Assembly: GCA_031360915.1 (NCBI GenBank) | Contig: JANMCE010000053.1 | Coordinates: 1 to 7,671 of the forward strand | DNA: 7,671 nt | From: JANMCE01 sp031360915 | GTDB lineage: Bacteria > Actinomycetota > Acidimicrobiia > Acidimicrobiales > Ilumatobacteraceae | Direction: 5' to 3' | Shown here: in pieces, positions 1 to 5,197 of the stretch | How the letters are laid out: the number at the start of each line of letters is the position of its first letter | Position numbering within the stretch: the first letter of the stretch is position 1 | Notes under the pieces: generated by a model | Seen by the model: the letters and a program-made list of their open reading frames with translations, nothing else | Told to the model about the DNA's origin: nothing | The model's database searches: none | Made by a program: the position numbers and the translations under genes

Positions 1-696
1 GACGAAGAGTCCTTTATCGACGCGCTCACGGTCGGCCTCACGCGCGAGGGCTTTAAGGTGGTCGTCGCTCGTGACGGGGCCGAGGCTTTGGCGTGCTTCG
101 ATGAGGTTGCACCCGACCTTGTGCTCCTCGATGTGATGCTCCCGAAGATGTCCGGTCTCGACGTGTGCCGAGCGCTGCGCAAAAAGAGCAATGTCCCCAT
201 CATCATGGTGACGGCGCGTGCCGGTGAGATCGATACCGTGGTTGCACTCGAAGTGGGGGCCGACGATTACGTCACCAAGCCGTACCGTTTGCGGGAACTG
301 GTTGCGCGAATGCGTGCCGTGCTGCGGCGTGGCGGGCGTGACGAAGGCTCGGCGGCCGAGGTTTCAGCGGTAGAGGTGCGTTCCGGCGTCGGCGCCGGTG
401 ATGTCGAGGTTGACGTCGAGCGCCACGAGGTGACGGTGCGCGGGCAACTGGTGCAGCTCCCGCTGAAAGAGTTCGACCTACTGGAACTGCTGGTGGCCAA
501 CGGTGGCCGTGTGCTGCCCCGTGACGTCATCCTTGACCGGGTTTGGGGCTCGGACTATTACGGCGACACCAAGACCCTCGATGTGCATATCAAACGCCTT
601 CGCCAGCGCATCGAACCCGATCCGGCCAACCCGCAACGCATCATCACCATTCGCGGTCTGGGCTACAAGTACATGCCTACTTCGGGCAACGATTAG
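1..696 (+). CDS. regX3: RegX3-like OmpR/PhoB-family response regulator, 5'-truncated by window edge
   Basis: This is a DNA-binding response regulator, the cytoplasmic output half of a two-component system; the RegX3 subgroup usually pairs with SenX3 in phosphate sensing. The frame is open from base 1, so the true start lies a few codons upstream. A GTG at 58 is internal. In window numbering, the acidic pocket (DEE) is at residues 1-3, the phospho-acceptor Asp in LVLLDVMLP at 44 (codon 130-132), the switch Thr in MVTAR at 71 and the conserved Lys in VTKPYR at 93. After a charged linker (about 108-130), a winged-helix domain runs from about 134 to 226, with the typical KEFDLLELL, TLDVHIKRLRQRIE and RGLGYKY motifs. 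The length (231 residues seen) fits the family. No histidine kinase follows, so the partner is expected upstream of the window. The RegX3 assignment is from remembered family sequence; the OmpR-family call is firm. Confidence 0.93.
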   Translation, partial: DEESFIDALTVGLTREGFKVVVARDGAEALACFDEVAPDLVLLDVMLPKMSGLDVCRALRKKSNVPIIMVTARAGEIDTVVALEVGADDYVTKPYRLRELVARMRAVLRRGGRDEGSAAEVSAVEVRSGVGAGDVEVDVERHEVTVRGQLVQLPLKEFDLLELLVANGGRVLPRDVILDRVWGSDYYGDTKTLDVHIKRLRQRIEPDPANPQRIITIRGLGYKYMPTSGND

Positions 697-717
697 CCCT
701 AAAACACCAGGTCGGTC

Positions 718-731
718 GAGGGAAATCCCTC
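718..731. repeat. Short inverted repeat just after the response regulator
   Basis: GAGGGA and TCCCTC arms flank AA, starting 21 bases after the response-regulator stop. As RNA it would give a 5-bp stem (GAGGG/CCCTC) with an AAAT loop. No T-run follows, so it is at best a weak or processing-type 3' end; it could also be a protein-binding half-site pair. Confidence 0.35.
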
Positions 732-786
732 ATTGCGGGTGAGGTGTCTCGTCTGTATTGTGACAAGAATAGAGATCATTTCTTGA

Positions 787-818
787 CGAAGCCGATCGCA
801 CGCTTGTGCGATTCTTCG
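787..818. promoter_or_regulatory. Imperfect inverted repeat / hairpin upstream of the 838 open frame
   Basis: Inner arms ATCGCAC (795-801) and GTGCGAT (806-812) pair perfectly around GCTT. Outer arms CGAAG (787-791) and CTTCG (814-818) also pair, across a 3/1 asymmetric internal loop. No T-tract follows. The structure ends five bases before a purine-rich GGGGGA (823-828), so if the 838 frame is translated this would be a 5'-UTR structure or an operator next to its ribosome binding site. Confidence 0.4.
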
Positions 819-837
819 ACTCGGGGGATAGACCTCG

Positions 838-906
838 ATGGAAGGCCGTCTTGCACTCGACCGCAGTGTTTTCCGCAAAATACGCGTCGCCCCGGTCGTA
901 GCGTGA
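838..906 (+). CDS. Very short open frame (22 residues), uncertain
   Basis: ATG at 838 has a purine-rich GGGGGA nine bases upstream and opens a 22-codon frame. It ends in TGA (904-906), which overlaps the GTG (903-905) of the next open frame in the GTGA arrangement typical of translational coupling. The peptide is basic (MEGRLALDRSVFRK...) and is not recognised. It could be a leader peptide, the front end of the broken gene at 903-1143 after another indel, or chance. It lies in a stretch where no other intact gene is seen. Confidence 0.25.
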   Translation: MEGRLALDRSVFRKIRVAPVVA

Positions 907-1143
907 AACCGGACGGGCTCACGCTCGCCCAGCGCGAGCGACTCGCGCTGTCCATGAGGTCGATCGGCTCTGGCTTCGTGGGCGGCGAACTCTCTGCGGT
1001 CATCAAAGGGCGACCGGCCGGGATCCTGGCCCACGAACTCGTCGGCACCGCGGGGGTTGCACCTGTTGGACGCGAGTGCCCGGATCCGCAAGATCGAACT
1101 GGACGTCGTCGACTCTCGGCGGCGCCTTGCGGAGGCTGTCTAG
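903..1143 (+). pseudogene. Small unknown gene interrupted by a single-base frameshift at a G5 run
   Basis: From GTG 903 the frame reads with strong G/C preference at third positions (residues KPDGLTLAQRERLALS...) as far as a run of five G (1052-1056), then drifts into atypical codons. In the frame one base further on, the reading continues in good style (LHLLDASARIRKIELDVV...) to a TAG at 1141-1143, six bases before the stop of the convergent downstream gene. Removing one G joins both halves into a 79-residue, partly helical, Arg-rich C-terminal protein. The start is uncertain because the first frame is open far upstream, into the response regulator; GTG 903 was chosen for the GTGA overlap with the 838 frame. 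The family is not recognised. The lesion may be true decay or a base-calling error in a homopolymer. Confidence 0.45.
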
Positions 1144-1149
1144 CAATCT

Positions 1150-1674
1150 TCAGCACGAGCGTTGGGTAAGGACTGCTTTCGACAGTGCGGCCCATTCGTA
1201 GACCACGCGGATGGGCCAAACGATGTTGCTCACTTTGGTGGTGATCGCGCCGATTTTTCCGGGAAAACAGCGGCTGATGAGCCATTTGCTGCGGGCGACA
1301 TGGGGCGGATCGGTCACGAAGATCAGTGAGGTCCAGCCGTGTTCTTTGGCGATGCGGGCGAACCCTGAGGCTTCGCCCTTGGTCGAGTCTTCTGCCGGCG
1401 AAAAACACACGACCGTAACGCTCGGGATGTTGGCCGGGCAGTCCTGTGGCCGCTCGGCGTGGTGGGAGATGACGAGATTGGGTGCAACCCCGGCGGTCAC
1501 AGCCTGGATGGCCTTGGCCCGCCGCACACCGACGAGGTCATCCAATACCACCACGGCGTCGGCATGGGTGGCCGACCCCTTGGCGGGAAACACGAAAAGG
1601 ACCGCGGTGAGAATGGAGAACAGAGCTACCGCCAGCGCCGCAGCGACTCGCCGTCGGTTGGCTGGTTGACGCAC
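1150..1674 (-). CDS. YdcF/DUF218-family protein with N-terminal membrane anchor
   Basis: This is a member of the SanA/YdcF/ElyC (DUF218) family, whose members are linked to cell-envelope functions; its own reaction is unknown. From GTG 1674 it has 174 residues: an Arg-rich start, one membrane segment (about 11-30, AALAVALFSILTAVLFVF), then an exported DUF218 domain. Family signs are ADAVVVLDD, RAKAIQAVTAGVAPNLVIS, VVCFSPAEDSTKGEASGFA and HGWTSLIFVTDPPHVARSKWLISRCF. The usual Gly-rich turn after the first strand is DD here and the usual SG is SH, so activity is uncertain. A TTG at 1701 would add nine residues, but GTG 1674 is preferred because TACTGT lies exactly six bases before it (leaderless pattern) and neither start has a Shine-Dalgarno. 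It is divergent from the dehydrogenase remnant and convergent with the broken small gene. Confidence 0.82.
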   Translation of the reverse strand: MRQPANRRRVAAALAVALFSILTAVLFVFPAKGSATHADAVVVLDDLVGVRRAKAIQAVTAGVAPNLVISHHAERPQDCPANIPSVTVVCFSPAEDSTKGEASGFARIAKEHGWTSLIFVTDPPHVARSKWLISRCFPGKIGAITTKVSNIVWPIRVVYEWAALSKAVLTQRSC

Positions 1675-1680
1675 GTTGGC

Positions 1681-1686
1681 ACAGTA
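1681..1686 (-). promoter_or_regulatory. -10 hexamer TACTGT for a leaderless transcript of the DUF218 gene
   Basis: Read on the minus strand, TACTGT is followed by GCCAAC and then GTG. A TANNNT hexamer ending six bases before the start codon is the arrangement known for leaderless genes in actinobacteria. No convincing -35 box is visible. Confidence 0.55.
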
Positions 1687-1720
1687 GCGCCGGTGGCCCA
1701 ACGAGTGATGGTCGGCCCTC

Positions 1721-1726
1721 TACTGT
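1721..1726 (+). promoter_or_regulatory. -10 hexamer TACTGT for a leaderless transcript of the dehydrogenase remnant
   Basis: TACTGT is followed by GGCCCG and then ATG 1733, the same hexamer and the same six-base spacing as on the opposite strand at 1681-1686. The two hexamers are 34 bases apart and point outward. No clear -35 box or Shine-Dalgarno accompanies it. Confidence 0.5.
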
Positions 1727-1732
1727 GGCCCG

Positions 1733-2172
1733 ATGTCATCACGGGAACGTTTGGGATTCGTCGGCCTCGGCATCATGGGAGAGCCAATGGCCGGCCATCT
1801 CGCTGCCGCCGGTTACGAACTGAGGGTGTACGACCTTGATCCGGCGGTGGCGAGTGGAGTTGACATGGTGGACGCAGCCGTGTCGGGATCGCAGTGGGGT
1901 GCGCAGGAAGCCGACCTGGTGTTCATGGTCGGCGGCTCGCCCGAATCGGTCGCGCACGTGTCGCTCCGTTCCTGTCGATTCTTGGTCGGGTGCACTTCCA
2001 TGTGGGGCCGCTCAGTTCTGGTCACGTGATGAAGTGCATCAACAACACCATCACCGCACTGACTTTTCTGGCGACGGCTGAAGGACTGGCGTTAGGGAAG
2101 CCGGATCGCGGTGAGAGCATTAGCGAGATCGCCCGCTGGGTAGAACAGCAGATGAGTACCGAAATCCGCTGA
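1733..2172 (+). pseudogene. Remnant of a 3-hydroxyisobutyrate dehydrogenase / 6PGDH-type NAD-binding oxidoreductase
   Basis: Family enzymes are about 290-300 residues and oxidise beta-hydroxyacids with NAD(P). Three blocks remain. The N-terminal Rossmann start (1733 to about 1855) has GFVGLGIMGEPMA and VYDLDP. The middle block resumes at about 1856 with VDMVDAAVSGSQWGA, matching the DAPVSGG substrate motif normally near residue 120, so roughly 70-75 codons are missing in frame. Near 1953-1965 the reading shifts from frame 2 to frame 1, continuing as VGPLSSGHVMKCINNT; the catalytic Lys codon is 2032-2034. After AEGLALG (about 2095) most of the C-terminal helical domain is gone, but the last 20 or so residues (ISEIARWVEQQ to TGA 2170-2172) look like a native family C-terminus. 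Two large losses plus a frameshift make function very unlikely. The family call is firm; the deletion extents are estimates from memory of the family. Confidence 0.88.
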
Positions 2173-2180
2173 CGGTCAGC
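2168..2180. repeat. 13-bp palindrome covering two convergent stop codons
   Basis: GCTGAC and GTCAGC flank a single G. The palindrome includes the TGA of the dehydrogenase remnant (2170-2172) and the minus-strand TGA of the membrane protein gene (2178-2176). The loop is too tight for a strong terminator and no T-run follows on either strand. Confidence 0.3.
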
Positions 2181-3795
2181 CCAGGTCGGGCGGCTCCTGC
2201 GCGTGGTAGCTGTGTACGAAGAAGCCGCGCCAGCCGTTGTGATTGGCGGCGGCCACGCCAACTTGATCGGGTCGCCACGTCAGCACACCGTCCTCGTCGT
2301 GATGGTTGTTGTCGTAGACATGAATGTCGATCGAGCCGTCGGCGTAGCGGTCATATCCCGTCGCCAATATCTGATGGTTGTGACTGACACCTGACAACGA
2401 CGATGCTGCGATCATGCCAAGCGGCACGGGTTCGCCGCGGTCGAGCGCGGTCGTGAGCACATCGATCTCATGGCCGGTGAGGGCGTGAATCGTTTGGTCA
2501 TCACGCGTGGACCAGGTGGCGAATCGTGTCGCGCTTGGATTGATCCAACTGTCGATAAGCCTGCGCATCAAATAGCGGGCAAGTGGCGACGCGTCGGGTG
2601 GCGGTTCGACCAGATCGGGTACGGCGAGCTTCGCGTTGAAGAGATCGAGCGAGCTGTAGGCCATGCCGCCGCATCGCCCAAAGGTGGTGATGCTCTTGCC
2701 GACGGTAAAGGGAAGCTCGTACCGATTCTGAAAGTCGTTGTCGAAATGAAAGCCATGCACCTTCGGATCGAAACCGGTTCGAACCGAAGCCGGAACGGTG
2801 TTGAGCGGTGCCGGCCGCATGCCAGTCGTCTGTGGTTGAGGCGTCGTGGTCTGATGAATGACAGCGGCGGTCGGGTCGGGTCCGTCCCGGCGCCGTTTCG
2901 TGCCAGGTGGATCGGGTGAGAGGCGAAGGTTGGAGAACTTCATCAACACGTCGAACCAGAACGGCGCGCCCATTGATACGCCGAGCGCCACGATCAACCA
3001 GCCGACGATGGCCGCGATCCAGCCCCACGGCGTGCGCGGCATGGCGCCCGTGCGCCACCCGAGGGGAAGGCGCTTGTCGGTGAGATCGCGATAGGTGCTT
3101 AGCAGTTCGGACGCGGCCTGGCCGGTTGTCCCAGTGCCGGCCGTTGGTTGGGCGGCGCGGGCCTGGGCCATGACCGCTTCACGGGTCACGGGGTCGACCC
3201 ACAGGGTCTTGCCGACCGACAGCAGGCTGATGTTCAAACCGAGCGCAAGCAGCGCTCCCAGGCCGAACAGGATGAGTCGTAGCCGCCGCTTGTACCAGGC
3301 GGATAGGCGACTCATCGCGTCGTCGTACCAGTGGCCAACCTTTTCCCGAAACAGCTCGACGTTGTGATCGGCGTCTTCCCACAGCCGACGCAAGACGTCG
3401 CCCGCGCCGCCATCGGGCAGTCCGGCTACCTTCTCGGCGGTACGTGCGCCGTCGGGCCTGCCCGGTTCGATGAAGTGGGCGAACAACAGGTCAACGAATG
3501 TCGGTGTCGCGAGGTATGCCGGTTGGGCACGCTTCTGCTTCATACCCGGGAAACCGGTCCGGCATCGCGGGTCGCTGAGCAGCTTTGCCGTGGCCTCCTC
3601 GTGCGCGTTGGCAGGGTCGGGCACCTTTGTCCACATGCCGGTGAGCAGGGCGCGCACGGTCCGTTCGAGCATGGCGGCGCGCAGCCGAAATAGGGTGGAG
3701 ATGACCTCGGCTGCCGCCGACGCAATCAGGCTGAGCAGCAGAAAGAGTGATGCAACTCCGACGACAACACCGAGCACCGCACTGATGGAACTCAC
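2176..3795 (-). CDS. Multi-TM membrane protein with C-terminal papain-like GxCGGM domain
   Basis: A 539-residue protein of unknown role that appears to join two modules. The N-terminal part matches a widespread uncharacterised membrane family: TM1 (about 5-29) followed by RLRAAMLERTVRALL, a soluble loop with AYLATPTFVDLL, then WYDDAMSRLSAWYKRRLRLILF leading into TM2 (172-194), and PRTPWGW leading into TM3 (256-276) and GAPFWFDVLMKFSNLR (276-291). A Pro/Thr-rich linker (about 293-335) leads to a C-terminal domain with GRCGGMAYSSLDLFNA (putative nucleophile Cys375), SHNHQILATGYD (putative His474) and IHVYDNNHHDEDG (Asp495/Asn496), the order of a Cys-His-Asp/Asn papain-like enzyme. Protease, amidase or non-catalytic binding are all possible. 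GTG 3795 is supported by GGGGAGG five bases upstream. It follows the reductase gene by 82 bases on the same strand, so co-transcription is possible. Confidence 0.85.
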   Translation of the reverse strand: MSSISAVLGVVVGVASLFLLLSLIASAAAEVISTLFRLRAAMLERTVRALLTGMWTKVPDPANAHEEATAKLLSDPRCRTGFPGMKQKRAQPAYLATPTFVDLLFAHFIEPGRPDGARTAEKVAGLPDGGAGDVLRRLWEDADHNVELFREKVGHWYDDAMSRLSAWYKRRLRLILFGLGALLALGLNISLLSVGKTLWVDPVTREAVMAQARAAQPTAGTGTTGQAASELLSTYRDLTDKRLPLGWRTGAMPRTPWGWIAAIVGWLIVALGVSMGAPFWFDVLMKFSNLRLSPDPPGTKRRRDGPDPTAAVIHQTTTPQPQTTGMRPAPLNTVPASVRTGFDPKVHGFHFDNDFQNRYELPFTVGKSITTFGRCGGMAYSSLDLFNAKLAVPDLVEPPPDASPLARYLMRRLIDSWINPSATRFATWSTRDDQTIHALTGHEIDVLTTALDRGEPVPLGMIAASSLSGVSHNHQILATGYDRYADGSIDIHVYDNNHHDEDGVLTWRPDQVGVAAANHNGWRGFFVHSYHAQEPPDLG

Positions 3796-3800
3796 CGCGA

Positions 3801-3807
3801 CCTCCCC
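3801..3807 (-). promoter_or_regulatory. Shine-Dalgarno GGGGAGG deciding the GTG 3795 start
   Basis: On the minus strand GGGGAGG is followed by TCGCG and GTG 3795. It is the strongest ribosome binding site near this start and fixes the non-ATG initiation of the membrane protein. Confidence 0.7.
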
Positions 3808-3877
3808 AAGTAGGTAACCGCACGCTAGCGCTGCTCAGGCCTAGGGTTTTCCCTCTTTCGTGTCGCCTATCAGTGCG

Positions 3878-5095
3878 TCATGCCGCGGCACGAGTGCGAC
3901 GCAAGAGTGGGTCGGCCAGCTGCAAGGTTTTGTCGGCGATGCGCATCACACGTCCGGCCGCGCCGGAGGTCTGACCATCCACCAGGTTGCCCATGACTTT
4001 CAGCGTGATGTCGGCCGCTGCCTGCGTGCCAACGGCCACGCGCAATCCCGGCTTCAGCAGCCATGGGTGGCCGACAATGAAACTGAAGCGGCGCCCGGTG
4101 CGCAGAAAACTGTCGAAGCGTTCGCCCACCAGACGGTCGTAATTCTCGGGCGCATGGGTCGGATTGGCCACGAACTGGTCGACGGCCAAGGTGCCGCTTT
4201 CGAGCCCGTAGTCAATGCCCTCACCGTTCATCGGGTTCACGAAACCAGCGGCGTCGCCAACGGCCACCCAACCCGGGCCGTGGCGCTTTACGCAGCTCAT
4301 CGGCAACCGCCACGCGCGCGGCTTTTCGATGTAGTCACCGATCGACCATGAGTCCTTCACCTGGGCCGCATACTGATCGAGCAGCGTGTTGAGGTTGAGC
4401 TTCTTGAAGCCCTTCATGGTGCTCAACGCGCCGCACCCGATGTTGACGGTGCCGTCTCCGGCCGGGAACATCCAGCCGTACCCGGGCACCGCAACACCGT
4501 GTTCATCCTGCAACGAGAGGCACGCCTCAAGGTGCCGGTCCGTGTGCCGGGGTGAGGGAACGTAGGCGCGAATAGCTAGGCCGAATGTCTCGTTGGGATC
4601 ACGGACGCAGCCAAGCATCTTGCCCGCCGCACCCTGCGCTCCCGCCGCCAAAATGGTGAGTGGTGCCGTCAAGGTTTCGCCACCGGCGATCACGCCCGTC
4701 ACCCGGTCACCGTCCAGAACCGGAAGAGCCTCGGTGTCGAACCGCACCTCGGCGCCGTACGCCATGGCCAGATTGACGAGGTACGTGTCGAAGGTGCGGC
4801 GCGGCCACACTGCGCCGTAATTGGGAAAGCGATCAGTGGTGGGCCAGAACAGCTCGCGGCTCTTTGCCCCCGCGATCATGCGCAGCCCGTCGATGCGATG
4901 GGCCGAGCTGATGTCAATATCCAACGCCTGCAACGCGGCGACAGCGCGAGGCGTGAGCCCGTCGCCGCACACCTTGTCTCGACCGTGTGGACCCTTTTCG
5001 AAGACGGTTACCTTTAGACCCGCACGGGCCGCTCGTATGGCTGCTGCCGATCCGGCTGGTCCGCCGCCGATGATCAGCAGGTCTCGTGGTGTCAC
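3878..5095 (-). CDS. Geranylgeranyl reductase family FAD-dependent oxidoreductase (MenJ-like)
   Basis: A 405-residue flavoprotein of the geranylgeranyl reductase family, which saturates isoprenoid double bonds. In actinobacteria the closest well-known member is MenJ, which reduces one isoprene unit of the menaquinone tail at the membrane. Visible signs are the FAD-binding GGGPAGSAAA (10-19) with acidic VFEKG ending strand 2, the family motif KVCGDGLTPRAV (41-52), YGWMFPAGDGTVNIGCG (206-222) over the substrate cavity, and the second FAD motif GWVAVGDAAGFVNPMNGEG (275-293). The length matches MenJ (about 400). There is no transmembrane segment; the Leu/Arg-rich C-terminus may associate with the membrane. 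The start is GTG 5095, with only a weak purine-rich stretch upstream. It is divergent from the dioxygenase gene, and an 82-base gap leads to the membrane protein. Archaeal-type lipid reduction is a less likely substrate assignment. Confidence 0.9.
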   Translation of the reverse strand: MTPRDLLIIGGGPAGSAAAIRAARAGLKVTVFEKGPHGRDKVCGDGLTPRAVAALQALDIDISSAHRIDGLRMIAGAKSRELFWPTTDRFPNYGAVWPRRTFDTYLVNLAMAYGAEVRFDTEALPVLDGDRVTGVIAGGETLTAPLTILAAGAQGAAGKMLGCVRDPNETFGLAIRAYVPSPRHTDRHLEACLSLQDEHGVAVPGYGWMFPAGDGTVNIGCGALSTMKGFKKLNLNTLLDQYAAQVKDSWSIGDYIEKPRAWRLPMSCVKRHGPGWVAVGDAAGFVNPMNGEGIDYGLESGTLAVDQFVANPTHAPENYDRLVGERFDSFLRTGRRFSFIVGHPWLLKPGLRVAVGTQAAADITLKVMGNLVDGQTSGAAGRVMRIADKTLQLADPLLRRTRAAA

Positions 5096-5144
5096 CGCTC
5101 TAGCCTGCCAGCACCGACCCCGACACGCGCAGTTCGTCGGCTGA

Positions 5145-5150
5145 TACGGT
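5145..5150 (+). promoter_or_regulatory. Possible -10 element for the dioxygenase gene
   Basis: TACGGT fits TANNNT and would place the transcription start near 5157, directly before the palindrome at 5159-5179. The -35 region is unconvincing (CCGACA at 5120-5125, spacing 19). Offered as a weak candidate only. Confidence 0.25.
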
Positions 5151-5158
5151 CGTCACAG

Positions 5159-5179
5159 TTGGTGAGACACTCTCACCAA
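5159..5179. promoter_or_regulatory. Perfect 9-3-9 palindrome, probable operator in the divergent promoter region
   Basis: TTGGTGAGA and TCTCACCAA are exact reverse complements separated by CAC. The element lies in the 102-base gap between the divergent reductase and dioxygenase genes, 18 bases before the dioxygenase start and just ahead of its ribosome binding site. Length, symmetry and position suit a dimeric repressor (TetR or GntR type). No regulator gene for it is present in the window. As RNA it would form a 9-bp hairpin with a 3-base loop in the leader. Confidence 0.7.
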
Positions 5180-5185
5180 AATGTC

Positions 5186-5191
5186 AGGGGG
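5186..5191 (+). promoter_or_regulatory. Shine-Dalgarno AGGGGG for the dioxygenase gene
   Basis: AGGGGG sits six bases before ATG 5198 and directly after the palindrome, so a hairpin or a bound regulator at 5159-5179 could limit ribosome access. Confidence 0.65.
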
Positions 5192-5197
5192 TAGCGG

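Noticed and set aside
1052..1056. Programmed frameshift at the G5 run
   Set aside because: No slippery heptamer, internal Shine-Dalgarno spacing or downstream stem that I can see; a simple indel is the simpler explanation.
543..1169. Long plus-strand open frame starting inside the response regulator
   Set aside because: Its first half is a frame shadow of the regulator. Only the part from about 903 looks coding, and it is treated as the broken small gene.
699..1408. Two long minus-strand open frames opposite 699-1408
   Set aside because: Arg/Pro/Ser-rich composition, no recognisable motif, and overlap with the convincing DUF218 gene in another frame; typical high-GC shadows.
1733..2172. Insertion sequence as the cause of the dehydrogenase damage
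   Set aside because: No transposase fragment, terminal inverted repeats or target duplication in or near the remnant.
2370..2385. HNH-like stretch (SHNHQ) as a possible HNH nuclease
   Set aside because: The surrounding ILATGYD and VYDNNH context and the upstream GRCGGM fit the His of a papain-like domain; no zinc-finger or beta-beta-alpha nuclease context is seen.
2470..2919. 149-codon plus-strand frame opposite the membrane protein
   Set aside because: Antisense to the GxCGGM domain and linker, no motif or ribosome binding site; the minus-strand reading is clearly the real gene.
3841..3856. AGGG-TTTT-CCCT mini-hairpin between reductase and membrane protein as terminator
   Set aside because: Only a 4-bp stem and no useful U-tract on the transcribed strand; too weak to call.
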